Assembly: GCF_008124765.1 (NCBI RefSeq)
Contig: NZ_VNHS01000012.1
Location: forward strand, 186,001 to 250,000
Direction of reading: 5' to 3'
Length of the DNA: 64,000 nt
Source: Paenibacillus methanolicus
GTDB lineage: Bacteria > Bacillota > Bacilli > Paenibacillales > Paenibacillaceae
The notes below the pieces were generated by a model. That model saw nothing but the letters and a program-made list of their open reading frames with translations, made no database searches and was not told the origin of the DNA. The position numbers and the translations under genes are program-made. This document shows, piece by piece, positions 41,375-50,045 of this stretch (the stretch's first letter is position 1; every line of letters starts with the position of its first letter).

Positions 41375-42157
41375 ATGAGCAGAGGAAAACGAATTTTGCA
41401 ATACGGCGTGCTGCCTTGGGTGGCCGCCTTGATCGTCTGGCAGTTGGCCGCTTGGGCGTCGGAGCCGGACTTCCTGCCCGGCCCCTATCTGACGCTGCAA
41501 GGCGCGATCGAGCTGTCCAAGGACGGTTCCCTGTTCACCTACATCCTATACAGCTTCTACCGCGTGTTCACGGGCTGGCTGATCGGCAGTCTGATCGCGA
41601 TTCCGGTCGGTCTGGCCATGGGGCGCATCCGCTTCGTGCGGGCGCTCGCCGAGCCGATCCTGAACTTCGTCCGCTTCATCCCGGCGCTGGCGTTCGTGAC
41701 GTTGTTCATGCTTTGGTTCGGCATCGGCGAGCAGTCCAAAATCATCCTCGTCATGTACGGCACGATCTTCACCGTCATCATCAACACGATGACCGGGGTG
41801 CTGGCGGTCGAAGAGGACAAAATCCGATCCGCCCGCAGCATGGGCGCGACGGAGCGGCAAATTATGCGCCACGTCATCGTGCCGGCGACGATCCCGTACA
41901 TCTTCACCGGCGTCCGCCTGGCGATGAGCACGTCGTACATGGCGATTCTCGGCGCGGAGATGATGGCGGCCAACGAAGGCGTCGGCTTCCTCATCTGGAA
42001 CGCGCGGCTGTATTTCAAGACGGACTGGATTTTCGTCGGCGTCATCGCGCTCGGCCTGATGGGCTTCGCGACCGACCGGCTGCTCGGCTTCGTCGGGCGC
42101 AAGCTGCTGTACCGCTACGGCATCGTGTTCACGGGCTCGCTGACGCGCAAGGCGTAA
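41375..42157 (+). CDS. Permease subunit, sulfonate/nitrate-type ABC importer
   Basis: From ATG 41375 the product is 260 residues with about six membrane helices (YGVLPWVAALIVWQLAAWA, GWLIGSLIAIPVGLAMG, ILVMYGTIFTVIINTMTG). The ATPase-coupling loop is present (EEDKIRSARSMGATERQI). ATG 41363 lies inside the ribosome site AAGGAGATG and is rejected. The family forms homodimeric channels. Together with the lipoprotein and ATPase it completes an importer; the anion is unknown but likely feeds the sulfatase gene that follows 42 nt later. Confidence 0.92.
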   Translation: MSRGKRILQYGVLPWVAALIVWQLAAWASEPDFLPGPYLTLQGAIELSKDGSLFTYILYSFYRVFTGWLIGSLIAIPVGLAMGRIRFVRALAEPILNFVRFIPALAFVTLFMLWFGIGEQSKIILVMYGTIFTVIINTMTGVLAVEEDKIRSARSMGATERQIMRHVIVPATIPYIFTGVRLAMSTSYMAILGAEMMAANEGVGFLIWNARLYFKTDWIFVGVIALGLMGFATDRLLGFVGRKLLYRYGIVFTGSLTRKA

Positions 42158-42199
42158 GGGGAGACGAGGCAAGATCATTTTCCAAGGGGAGGCGCATTC

Positions 42200-44476
42200 A
42201 TGACAAGTTGGAGCAAAGAAACGTTCGCCGGCACGATCGGCAAGACGGTAGAAGATTCGGTGCCGAGCTGGCCGCGGCCGGCGCAAGCGGCGGAGGGCGC
42301 GCCGAACGTCGTCGTCATTCTGCTCGACGATCTCGGGTTCTCGCAGCTGGGCTGCTACGGTTCGGATATCGCGACGCCGAACATCGACGCGCTGGCCGAA
42401 GGCGGCTTGCGGTACAACAATTTCCATACGACGGCGATCTGCTCGCCGACGCGGGCGGCGCTCTTGACGGGGCGCAATCCGCACGCGGCCGGCGTCTCGT
42501 TCGTCTCCGGCTTCGACAACGGCTTCCCGAACACGCGCGGCAAGGTGAGCAAGGAGACGGCGCTGCTGAGCGAAATGCTCGCGGAGAACGGCTACAACAC
42601 GTTCGCCGTCGGCAAATGGCATCTCGTCCCGGCGGCCGAGCATACGGCGGCGGGCCCGTTCGACAACTGGCCGCTCGGCCGCGGCTTCGAGCGCTATTAC
42701 GGCTTCCTCGAAGGGGCGACGAATCAATGGAACCCGGATCTCGTCGAAGACAGCCGCCGGGTGCGGCAGCCGAAGAAGGTCGCCGAAGGCTACCACCTGA
42801 CCGAAGATCTGACCGACAAGGCGATCGAATACATCCGCGACCAGAAGAACGCAGCGCCGGATAAGCCGTTCTTCGCGTACGTCGCCTACGGCGCGACTCA
42901 TGCGCCGCATCACGCGCCGAACGCATATATCGACCGCTACAAAGGCAAGTACGATAAAGGCTGGGACGTGACGCGCGAGGAGTGGTTCGCCCGCCAGAAG
43001 GCGATCGGCGTCATCCCGCAGGACGCGGTGCTGCCGCCGCGCAATCCGAACGTGCGCGAGTGGGCGTCGCTCCCCGAAGCGGAGAAGAAGCTGTACGCCC
43101 GCCAGCAGGAGGCGTTCGCCGGTTTCCTCGAGCATACGGATTACCATATCGGCCGGATCGTCGATTTCCTGCGCGAGATCGGCCAATTGGACAACACGCT
43201 GCTCGTGCTGCTGTCGGACAACGGCGCGTGCGCGATGGGCGGCCAAGAGGGCACGATCCATTCGTGGGCGGAAGGCTTCGGCGTCAAGGAGACGCTGGAC
43301 GAGAAGCTGCAGCGGATCGACGAGATCGGCTCGGACACGGCGAACAATCATTACGCGATCGGCTGGGCGCAGGCCGGAAATACGCCGCTGAAGTGGTATA
43401 AGTCGTTCGTGCACGCCGGCGGCGTGAAGGATCCGCTCATCATTCACTATCCGGCGGGCATTCGGGATGGCGGCGCGGTCCGCACGCAATACTCGTACGT
43501 GACCGATATCGTGCCGACCGTGCTGGAGCTGGCGGGCATTCAGGCGCCCGAGGTCTACAAAGGCGTGCAGCAGCAGCCGGTGCACGGCACGTCGCTGGCG
43601 TATACCCTGGCGAGCGGCGAGGAGCCGACGCGCAAGGAGACGCAGCATTTCGAGATGGTCGGCAACCGCGCCATTTGGCACAAAGGCTGGAAGGCGGTCG
43701 CGGCCCACAAGCCGGACACGCCGTTCAGCGACGACGTGTGGGAGCTGTATCACGTCGACGAGGATTTCACCGAGTCGAACGATCTGGCGCAGGCGCATCC
43801 GGAGAAGCTGCGGGAGCTGATCGAGCTGTGGTGGGCGGAGGCCGGCCGTTACGGCGTGCTGCCGCTCGACGGGCGCTCGATCGTGGCGAAGGTGCGCGGC
43901 GTGGAGAAGGCGAAGGGCGGCGCGCCGCAGCCGGCGGTAACCGAGCGCGTGTTCTATCCGTCCTCGTTCGGCCTGCCGTTCGCCAAGCAGCCGGACGTCC
44001 GCAACAAGCCGTTCGAGATCCGGGCGATCGTGAACCGATCCTCGATCGAAGAAGAAGGCGTGCTCGTCGCCCAAGGCGGACGGTTCGGCGGCTATGCGCT
44101 GTTCGTGCAGCACAACCGGCTGACGTTCCATTACAACTACGCCTGGGGCGTGCAATATACGATTACGTCCGAGACGGCGCTGCCGGTTGGCGAACTGACG
44201 CTGGCCTTCCGCTTCGCCCGCACCGGCGATAACGAGGGCGTCGGGACGCTCTACGCGAACGGGACGCGCATCGGAGAAGGCAAGATCGGCCATGCCGGCG
44301 TGCTTGGCTTTACCAAGGAGCAGTTCCGCGTCGGGGAGAACGATCCGACGCCGGTCAGCGAGACCTACGCGTCGCCGTTCCGGTTCAGCGGCGAGCTGAA
44401 GCGCGTTATTTTCACGTTAGGCGGCTACTCGAACAGCCTGGAATCGCAGCTGGCGGTGGAGCTGGCGACAGAGTAA
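42200..44476 (+). CDS. Cytoplasmic type I arylsulfatase
   Basis: This 758-residue sulfatase hydrolyses sulfate esters. The maturation signature is CSPTRAALLTGR with Cys81 and Arg85; Cys81 must be converted to formylglycine. Metal ligands are in VVVILLDDLGFS and LLSDNGACAMGGQ, and catalytic His/Lys are in FAVGKWHLVP and GATHAPHHAP. There is no signal peptide, so it acts inside the cell on imported substrate, like Pseudomonas AtsA. The length and C-terminal beta-sandwich (from about residue 600) match the large AtsA-like group. No formylglycine-generating or anaerobic maturation gene is in the window. It is last in the MarR-ABC operon. Confidence 0.93.
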   Translation: MTSWSKETFAGTIGKTVEDSVPSWPRPAQAAEGAPNVVVILLDDLGFSQLGCYGSDIATPNIDALAEGGLRYNNFHTTAICSPTRAALLTGRNPHAAGVSFVSGFDNGFPNTRGKVSKETALLSEMLAENGYNTFAVGKWHLVPAAEHTAAGPFDNWPLGRGFERYYGFLEGATNQWNPDLVEDSRRVRQPKKVAEGYHLTEDLTDKAIEYIRDQKNAAPDKPFFAYVAYGATHAPHHAPNAYIDRYKGKYDKGWDVTREEWFARQKAIGVIPQDAVLPPRNPNVREWASLPEAEKKLYARQQEAFAGFLEHTDYHIGRIVDFLREIGQLDNTLLVLLSDNGACAMGGQEGTIHSWAEGFGVKETLDEKLQRIDEIGSDTANNHYAIGWAQAGNTPLKWYKSFVHAGGVKDPLIIHYPAGIRDGGAVRTQYSYVTDIVPTVLELAGIQAPEVYKGVQQQPVHGTSLAYTLASGEEPTRKETQHFEMVGNRAIWHKGWKAVAAHKPDTPFSDDVWELYHVDEDFTESNDLAQAHPEKLRELIELWWAEAGRYGVLPLDGRSIVAKVRGVEKAKGGAPQPAVTERVFYPSSFGLPFAKQPDVRNKPFEIRAIVNRSSIEEEGVLVAQGGRFGGYALFVQHNRLTFHYNYAWGVQYTITSETALPVGELTLAFRFARTGDNEGVGTLYANGTRIGEGKIGHAGVLGFTKEQFRVGENDPTPVSETYASPFRFSGELKRVIFTLGGYSNSLESQLAVELATE

Positions 44477-44521
44477 ATCGGGAACGGCATGCCGGTCGGC
44501 GTGCGAGACAGAGGTTAAAGA

Positions 44522-44574
44522 AGAGATTGCTTCGCGGTCATCGGTTCGGTGACGGCGGGGCGGTCTCTTTTTTT
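44522..44574 (+). terminator. Terminator after the arylsulfatase gene
   Basis: AAGAGA and TCTCTT close a branched hairpin (inner GTCA/TGAC) followed by TTTTTTT. Confidence 0.65.
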
Positions 44575-44704
44575 GCGCGGCGGACGATGGGGTGCTGTCG
44601 GAAAATTAGCGCCGGGATCATTTGCCCTTCTTCCGTTATAATAAGAAGGATTGGTAAGGAATGCCTGTCGCGCATTCGCCTGGCATTATGGGAGGTAGGC
44701 TGGA

Positions 44705-45526
44705 TTGACCGCGCTATTAACGATAGAAGGATTAAGGAAGCAGCGGCCGGACGAGCCGGACCGGTCGCTGTTCTCGGATATGACGGCGGAGATCGCGGCC
44801 GGCGACCGGGTCGCGCTGCTCGGAGGATCGGGGCAGGGGAAGAGCACGCTGCTCCGCATAATCGCGCTGCTGGAAGCGGCCGACGGCGGCCGGCTGCTGC
44901 TGGGCGGGAAGGAGCCGCGCGCATACGCCGAACCGAAGGAGTGGCGGCGCCAGGCGTGCTATGTCGCGCAGCAGCCCGTCATGCTGCCTGGCTCGGTCGA
45001 AGACAATTTGCGAGCGGCGAGCGGTCTGCACGGCACGCCGTTCGACGAAGCGCTCGCCCGCCGCTTGATGGACGCGGTCGGTCTTGCGGACATCGGCTGG
45101 CGGCGCGCCGCGGCTGACCTGTCCGGCGGCGAGAAGCAGCGGACCGCGCTCGTTCGGGCGCTGCTGCTGAAGCCTCGGTTGCTGCTGCTCGACGAGGTGA
45201 CGGCTTCGCTGGACCCGGGCAGCAAAGACGCGGTGGAAGCGCTGCTGGATACATGGTCGGCGCGGGAAGGCGCCGCTTGCTTGTGGGTCACGCATGATCT
45301 GGATCAGGCCGAGCGGCAATGCCGCACGGTCTGGTTCATGGCCGAAGGGCGGCTGCTCGAGGTGGCGGAGGCGGACGTCTTCTTCCGCGGGCCGGCGACG
45401 GAGCAGGGCAGGCGTTTCGTCCGGCCGGATGCCGAGGGGCGGACGGCTGGACGCGCGGAAGCGGCGGCCGACAAGAAGCCGGCGGCGAGCTTGGGCGCCG
45501 GGTCGGAAGGGGGCGCGCGCGCATGA
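44705..45526 (+). CDS. ABC ATPase, FetA/YbbL-like
   Basis: This 273-residue ATPase starts at TTG 44705, 8 nt after GGGAGGT. Walker A is LGGSGQGKST, the signature LSGGEKQR, Walker B LLLLDEVTASLDP and the switch His WVTHDLDQAE. QQPVMLPGSVEDNLR is characteristic of the FetA subfamily. The last about 40 residues are a low-complexity Ala/Gly/Lys tail absent from typical FetA. It overlaps the membrane-subunit gene by 4 nt (ATGA). FetAB was described as an iron exporter that relieves oxidative stress in E. coli; the metal handled here is inferred from that. Confidence 0.88.
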   Translation: MTALLTIEGLRKQRPDEPDRSLFSDMTAEIAAGDRVALLGGSGQGKSTLLRIIALLEAADGGRLLLGGKEPRAYAEPKEWRRQACYVAQQPVMLPGSVEDNLRAASGLHGTPFDEALARRLMDAVGLADIGWRRAAADLSGGEKQRTALVRALLLKPRLLLLDEVTASLDPGSKDAVEALLDTWSAREGAACLWVTHDLDQAERQCRTVWFMAEGRLLEVAEADVFFRGPATEQGRRFVRPDAEGRTAGRAEAAADKKPAASLGAGSEGGARA

Positions 45527-46284
45527 GCAACTGGGCGCTGGCGGCGACGCTCGTCTTCGTGCTGGTGACGATGCTGCTGTCCATCAAGCGGAAGCTGGGG
45601 CTGGAGAAGGAGATCGCCGTCGGCACGGTGAGGGCGGCGCTGCAGCTGTTCCTGATCGGCTACGTGCTTCACTTTGTCTTCGACACGCGCAATCCGGCGC
45701 TGATCGTCGTCATTATAGCGGGGATGATTACCGTCGCCGCGTTCAACGCGGGCAAACGGGCGGACCGCATCCCCGGCATCCGGCTGCGGATCGGGGCCAC
45801 GCTGCTCGTGACGGAATCGCTGACGATGGGACTGCTGCTGTCGCTTCGCATCATCGAGGCGACGCCGCAGTATATCATTCCGGTGAGCGGCATCATAATC
45901 GGCAGCTCGATGATCGTCGCCGGACTATTCTTGAGCGCCATGACGCGGGAGCTGGAGGCGGCCCGAGGCGAGATCGAGGCGCTGCTGTCGCTTGGCGCGA
46001 CGACCCGGCAGGCGCTCCGGCATTCGGCCAGGCGGGCGGTGCGCTCGAGCATGATTCCGACCTTCGACGGCATGAAGACGGTCGGTCTCGTGCAGTTGCC
46101 CGGCATGATGACGGGCATGATCGTGGCGGGAGCCGAGCCGATCGAGGCGGTGCGGTACCAGATTCTCATTATGTTCGTGCTATCCGCTTCCGCGGCGATT
46201 ACCGCTATTCTGCTCGGGACGGTAAGCGCGCGGCTATGGTTTACGGCGGAAGGGATGCTGCGGCGAACGGGGAAACAGGCGTAG
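45523..46284 (+). CDS. fetB: FetB/YbbM-like ABC permease (UPF0014)
   Basis: This 253-residue membrane protein has about seven helices. Family hallmarks are RAALQLFLIGYVLHFVF, IPVSGIIIGSSMIVAGLFL and the conserved DGMKTVGLVQLPGMMTGM loop with GAEPIEAVRYQI. The 4-nt ATGA overlap with the ATPase gene shows translational coupling. Together they should form a metal (probably iron) exporter in the cell membrane. No metal-responsive regulator is adjacent. The longer frame starting at 45319 is inside the ATPase gene. Confidence 0.9.
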   Translation: MSNWALAATLVFVLVTMLLSIKRKLGLEKEIAVGTVRAALQLFLIGYVLHFVFDTRNPALIVVIIAGMITVAAFNAGKRADRIPGIRLRIGATLLVTESLTMGLLLSLRIIEATPQYIIPVSGIIIGSSMIVAGLFLSAMTRELEAARGEIEALLSLGATTRQALRHSARRAVRSSMIPTFDGMKTVGLVQLPGMMTGMIVAGAEPIEAVRYQILIMFVLSASAAITAILLGTVSARLWFTAEGMLRRTGKQA

Positions 46285-46340
46285 GACGCAAGCGGCTCGG
46301 CCATCGCGAAGCCATCCGCGGCGCGGCGCAACAATGCAAA

Positions 46341-46378
46341 ACGGGCTTGTCCCCTTCAAGGGGATAAGCCCGCCTTTT
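46341..46378. terminator. Terminator between fetB and stress-protein gene
   Basis: GGGCTTGTCCCCTT pairs with AAGGGGATAAGCCC (one mismatch), followed on the plus strand by a T-run. It probably also serves the minus-strand stress gene. Confidence 0.82.
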
Positions 46379-46388
46379 TATTTTCATT

Positions 46389-47321
46389 TTAACGTCTGGA
46401 CGACGATTCGGTTTCCCGTACGACCGGATTGCCGCTCTGGTCGAGATCGAACTTTTCTTTGCGGACGGTATCTTGCACCTGCTCGGTCTCCTGCACGGTG
46501 CGCTTGCCAATGACGATCTCTTCGGTCACGACCGGCTTCTTGGTCACCTCGACGCGCTCCTCGGTGACCGGGATGCGGATCGTCTCGTCCTCGCCGATCG
46601 GCGCCGCATCCGTCCGGCCGTCCGCGACGGCGCGTCGTTCGACGAACACCTCTTCATGCTCAACCGGCACGTTGATCGTCCGCTGCTCTTCGACGACGTT
46701 CTTGTGCACGACGACTTCGCCGGCCTGCACCGCTTCCTTGTCGACCTGCAGCCGTTCTTCGCGCAGCTTCAGCGTCCGCTCGCGATCCGCCTCTAGCTCA
46801 TCCGCCGATAACGTGCTCCCGTCCGCCGGGTAAGGCGTCGACCAATCCCGGGTGGCCGGGTCCGGCGTGAACAGATCGTCCGTCAGCGTGCTGCGGCTCG
46901 CGACTTCCGTCGCGGCCGCCGTCTCGGCAAGACCGATGTTCGCCGCGACCTCGTTACGGTTGTCCAGGAAGCCCTTGGCATCGTCCGTCAGAATGAGGAA
47001 TTTGCCATCCCTCAGATCCGAGATGTAAGCGTCGGTATCTTGATCCGTCAGTCCCAGCGTGTACAGCCGATCCCGCAATCCCTCGCGATCATCGCCCGTG
47101 AAGAAGCGTTTCACTTTATCCAGGAAGGAGTTGTTGTCCCGGTCTTCGTCCGTTAAGGTTTGCACGTCCGCTTTGCGATAGAGATCGGTGAGATCCCACG
47201 ATTCTTCCTTGTCGGCCACGACCGTGATGTCCTGACTCGAATAGCCTCTGGCTTGGAGTGCCCGGATCGCGTCCAGCACCTCCGACGACGAGTTGAATAC
47301 GCCATATACTGCTTTCGACAT
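46389..47321 (-). CDS. General stress protein with YsnF/AvaK (DUF2382) domain
   Basis: From ATG 47321 (AAGGAGGAATGGACA upstream) the product is 310 residues. Residues about 1-100 are the general-stress-protein-17M-like domain (MSKAVYGVFNSSSEVLDAIR, GYSSQDITVVADKEESWDL). A linker with DDLFTPDPATRDW follows. Residues about 185-300 are the DUF2382/YsnF-AvaK domain with repeated basic-acidic beta motifs (LKLREERLQVDKEAV, INVPVEHEEVFVERR, IRIPVTEERVEVTKK). Function is unknown; relatives are stress-induced. A sigma-B-like promoter precedes it. It is a paralogue of the next gene. Confidence 0.87.
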   Translation of the reverse strand: MSKAVYGVFNSSSEVLDAIRALQARGYSSQDITVVADKEESWDLTDLYRKADVQTLTDEDRDNNSFLDKVKRFFTGDDREGLRDRLYTLGLTDQDTDAYISDLRDGKFLILTDDAKGFLDNRNEVAANIGLAETAAATEVASRSTLTDDLFTPDPATRDWSTPYPADGSTLSADELEADRERTLKLREERLQVDKEAVQAGEVVVHKNVVEEQRTINVPVEHEEVFVERRAVADGRTDAAPIGEDETIRIPVTEERVEVTKKPVVTEEIVIGKRTVQETEQVQDTVRKEKFDLDQSGNPVVRETESSSRR

Positions 47322-47368
47322 TGTCCATTCCTCCTTAAAGTTCCATCGCTCCGTGATACATTCCGTAT

Positions 47369-47394
47369 ATACCCGGCGGGTATGAACGATAAAC
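47369..47394 (-). promoter_or_regulatory. Sigma-B-like promoter of the first stress gene
   Basis: On the minus strand, GTTTAT (47389-47394) and GGGTAT (47369-47374) are separated by 14 bp, 48 bp before the ATG. This closely matches the sigma-B consensus GTTTAA-N12-14-GGGTAT. Confidence 0.72.
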
Positions 47395-47554
47395 GAAAGC
47401 GGCGAAACTGGAGAGGATGCCCGCCGAGCGCGAAGGCGGCAAGATGGCCGTAAAACGCAGTCGGCCAGGATGACCGGCATAACGTGCGCATAAGCGCGAA
47501 CCGATCCGTCGAAGCGGCCGATCCGCCGAATCGCCGCCAGCGACACGAACGGCA

Positions 47555-48229
47555 TTAACCGCGTCCGCCCGTTCGTTCCGCGGGCGTCCAAGCGGTCCGG
47601 GAGCCGGGCGACTGAGCGGGAGCCGGATCCATCAACGGGTCGGCCGTGAACAAATCGTTGCTCATCGGCGCGTGGACGGACGTATCTTCTTCGCGGACTT
47701 CGTGAGAAGCGGCGGAGACGCGATCGTCATAGAGCGCTCCTTCCGACAACGCCGCCAGCGCGGCCGCATCGAGCCGGCCGCCGTCCAGGTAAGGATGCGG
47801 CGGCGCGTCGTCTCCCGCGGCGGCTGCCTCCTGTCTGCTCGCATGGACGGCTTCGGGGTAATAGGGCGGCAGCTGTCCCGCCGCGCGGGCGCTCTCGACG
47901 AGCACGAGCAACTTGCCCGCGTGCAGGTCGGGCAAATAATCGTCGATATCGCCATCCCCCACGCCAAGCGCGACGAGCCGCTCGCGGAACAAGTCCCGGT
48001 CTTCGCCGGTGAACCAGCGCTTCACTTTCTCGAGGAAGGTGCGGTGCTCCTCGTCATCCTCGATCGCCTGGATATCGGCCTTCCGGTACAGCGCGGCAAA
48101 ATCCCACGGCTCTTCGGCTTGCGCGACGACGCTGATTTCATAGCTGTCGTAGCCTTTTCGGCGGAGCGCGTGGATCGCTCGCAGCACTTCGGCGGTCGTG
48201 TCGTACACGCCGTATACGGTTTTGCTCAT
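47555..48229 (-). CDS. General stress protein 17M-like paralogue
   Basis: This 224-residue protein starts at ATG 48229 after AAGGAGGGACCACCG. Residues about 1-100 align well with the other stress protein (MSKTVYGVYDTTAEVLRAIH, KADIQAIEDDEEHRTFLEKV, KRWFTGEDRDLFRERL). The rest is a low-complexity linker that keeps SNDLFTADPLMDP, matching the linker of the paralogue, but then ends without the DUF2382 domain. Duplication followed by loss of the C-terminal domain is likely. A matching sigma-B-like promoter precedes it. Confidence 0.82.
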   Translation of the reverse strand: MSKTVYGVYDTTAEVLRAIHALRRKGYDSYEISVVAQAEEPWDFAALYRKADIQAIEDDEEHRTFLEKVKRWFTGEDRDLFRERLVALGVGDGDIDDYLPDLHAGKLLVLVESARAAGQLPPYYPEAVHASRQEAAAAGDDAPPHPYLDGGRLDAAALAALSEGALYDDRVSAASHEVREEDTSVHAPMSNDLFTADPLMDPAPAQSPGSRTAWTPAERTGGRG

Positions 48230-48272
48230 CGGTGGTCCCTCCTTGGTATCGAACAGCGTCGTATAGGAAGTA

Positions 48273-48298
48273 TTACCCGATCGGGAGGAACGGATAAC
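48273..48298 (-). promoter_or_regulatory. Sigma-B-like promoter of the second stress gene
   Basis: On the minus strand, GTTATC (48293-48298) and GGGTAA (48273-48278) are separated by 14 bp, the same spacing as the promoter of the paralogue, 44 bp before the ATG. Confidence 0.6.
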
Positions 48299-48381
48299 GA
48301 ACGGCAGGTTATTCTGGCGGACACGGGATGTCATTTGGTAAAATGAGGGTATTGAGTTTGGTCGGGGAGAGTAGGTGCTGC

Positions 48382-48855
48382 ATGAGTGGGCAGGTTCCGA
48401 ATCGAATCGCTTTCGATTTGAAGTATGAAGTAAAACAGGTATACAAGAGCCTATCAAAATATAAGCGCGAAAAGGTTCCAACCGTTGTGGAGAGCATCGA
48501 AGTGTATATTGACGAGGTCCTTTTGCACGGGGATAACGTGTTTGAAGCGGCCTCGTTCTTCGAGTCGCTTACGCGCGCGGGCACGTTCCGCATGTTCAAT
48601 TGCACGTGCGGCGTATTCGGATGTGGAGGCTATGAGGTGGCCGTTCGCCATGAGGAAGGCCGAGTGCAATGGGATACCGAAGGGTTAGTCTATGTGTTCG
48701 AACATGCCGAGATGCTCGGGTTTGCGGAGGAACTTCAGTTTCAGCTGGAGAAGCTTGATCGTGTGCTGGTTTCGCACGGATTGCCGCCCCGTTTCGACAA
48801 TCCTTCTTTTATAAGCAGCATGAAACAGTTTGCGGAAGGAATGCCGTCTAGATGA
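48382..48855 (+). CDS. Hypothetical protein with Cys-rich centre
   Basis: From ATG 48382 the product is 157 residues; the frame is open to 48328 but upstream starts lack a ribosome site. It is soluble with helices at both ends. The middle segment FRMFNCTCGVFGCGGYEVAV has three Cys residues in a C-x-C-x4-C pattern that may bind a metal. YVDEVLLHGDNVF-type acidic segments are not diagnostic. It overlaps the phosphatase-like gene by 4 nt (ATGA), so the two are co-translated. The gene is somewhat A+T-richer than its neighbours. No known family is recognised with certainty. Confidence 0.75.
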   Translation: MSGQVPNRIAFDLKYEVKQVYKSLSKYKREKVPTVVESIEVYIDEVLLHGDNVFEAASFFESLTRAGTFRMFNCTCGVFGCGGYEVAVRHEEGRVQWDTEGLVYVFEHAEMLGFAEELQFQLEKLDRVLVSHGLPPRFDNPSFISSMKQFAEGMPSR

Positions 48856-49181
48856 AATTGTTATTTATTTGCAGCCGCAATAAGTGGCGCAGCTTAACCG
48901 CCGAGCATCTGTTTCGCGGACTCAATGGATGCGATGTTCGGTCGGCCGGTACCGAGGAAGGCGCCCGCGTTAAAGTGACGGAAGGGCATATCGGCTGGGC
49001 GGACGAGATTTTCGTCATGGAGAAGAAGCACGTCCGTCGGCTGAAGGAGAAATTCGGCCCGCGGTTGGACGGGAAGCCGCTTCGAATACTCGACATTCCC
49101 GATGATTACCGGTACATGGACGAGGAGCTGGTCGAGCTGCTGAAGGCGCGCGTGTCGGAATACGTGGATGTGCCGGAGTAG
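48852..49181 (+). CDS. Short low-molecular-weight tyrosine-phosphatase-like protein
   Basis: This 109-residue protein begins MKLLFICSRNKWRSLTAEHL. Cys7 and Arg13 form the C-x5-R phosphate-binding loop of low-molecular-weight protein tyrosine phosphatases, and DIPDDYRY near residues 80-87 could provide the general acid. At 109 residues it is shorter than the classical 150-residue enzymes and belongs to a compact subgroup annotated as predicted protein tyrosine phosphatases. Activity and target are unproven. It is coupled to the upstream Cys-rich protein by a 4-nt overlap, so a joint role is plausible. Confidence 0.82.
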   Translation: MKLLFICSRNKWRSLTAEHLFRGLNGCDVRSAGTEEGARVKVTEGHIGWADEIFVMEKKHVRRLKEKFGPRLDGKPLRILDIPDDYRYMDEELVELLKARVSEYVDVPE

Positions 49182-49224
49182 CGAGGAGAGTTTGCGAAGG
49201 CCGGACCGATAGGGGGAAGCAGAC

Positions 49225-49677
49225 GTGAAGTTAAATCGAATCGAGACCCGAATGTTGGCAAGCTTGTATAGCGATCAACCGCACCCCACGATTTTCATTG
49301 ACGGCGAGCCATTGGATGCGCTGCTGCATCGCCACTACCCGGAAGGCTTGTATGAAGGTTTGGTGCCTGTCATTGTGGATTGGCTGAACATGCCGAACGA
49401 GCAAGCCTTCGTTCGCGGCAAGCTGCTGACGCGCAAGCAGCTGGATATCGTCCCGTTGTTGATGTGCCCGGATGACTGCGACCTGAGCTGCACGATCATT
49501 GCCGCGGAGATTGAACGAAGCAGCGAAACGGTGACCTGGCGAATGGGGAAGCCGGTCGGGAACCCGAATGAATGGATGGCCGGGATAGAGCCGACGATGG
49601 AATGGCTGGACCTTGTGCCTTCGATGCGGTTCGATCCGGTGGCGCACGATGCCGCGATGAGCGGATTACTTGACTGA
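49225..49677 (+). CDS. Hypothetical protein (150 aa)
   Basis: GTG 49225 follows GGGGGAAGCAGAC. The product is soluble, acidic and without a signal peptide. Motifs are TIFIDGEPLDALLHRHYPE, LLMCPDDCDLSCTIIAAEIE with three Cys residues in C-x3-C-x3-C spacing, and VTWRMGKPVGNPNEW near the C-terminus. The spacing might suit a metal or a disulfide, but no family is recognised. It is the third gene of a compact cluster of small proteins with short gaps (43 nt before, 26 nt after), likely one operon. Confidence 0.72.
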   Translation: MKLNRIETRMLASLYSDQPHPTIFIDGEPLDALLHRHYPEGLYEGLVPVIVDWLNMPNEQAFVRGKLLTRKQLDIVPLLMCPDDCDLSCTIIAAEIERSSETVTWRMGKPVGNPNEWMAGIEPTMEWLDLVPSMRFDPVAHDAAMSGLLD

Positions 49678-49703
49678 CCCTACGAACAAAGGAGGCTGCC
49701 GCG

Positions 49704-50045
49704 TTGCAGTACCATCATGACCGCATACAAGGCATCGATCCGGAAGGTTTGCTATACATCGACGACGATGGACGCGAGCGGACCATCGACTTTGAGACGT
49801 GCCGCCGCAACTGGATGCATCACAGCGGAGTGTCGGAGAGCCGCTGCGTCGCATGGCGGGATATTTATGACGAACCGCCGTACATTGAATTTTTCTCCGA
49901 GCCGAAAATCCGGTTCACGTTCCCCTACAAGCGAACATGGCGGGAAAAATGGCGGCGTCACCCTTCGGAACTGGGGGAGCGATACTTCCGGGCAACGGTC
50001 GACGCGCTGAACCGGGAGGGCTGGACGACGTTCGACTTGTCCTGA
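49704..50045 (+). CDS. Hypothetical protein (113 aa)
   Basis: TTG 49704 follows AAAGGAGGCTGCCGCG, a good ribosome site. The product is rich in aromatic and charged residues (RRNWMHHSGVSESRCVAWRD, EPKIRFTFPYKRTWREKWRR). No signal peptide or membrane helix is present, and no family is recognised. It lies 26 nt after the previous small gene. The next 120 bp are the tail of another gene whose start is lost. Confidence 0.65.
   Translation: MQYHHDRIQGIDPEGLLYIDDDGRERTIDFETCRRNWMHHSGVSESRCVAWRDIYDEPPYIEFFSEPKIRFTFPYKRTWREKWRRHPSELGERYFRATVDALNREGWTTFDLS

Noticed and set aside
41546-44293. 915-codon open frame on the minus strand
   Set aside because: Shadow of the permease and arylsulfatase genes in GC-rich DNA; composition is typical of an antisense frame.
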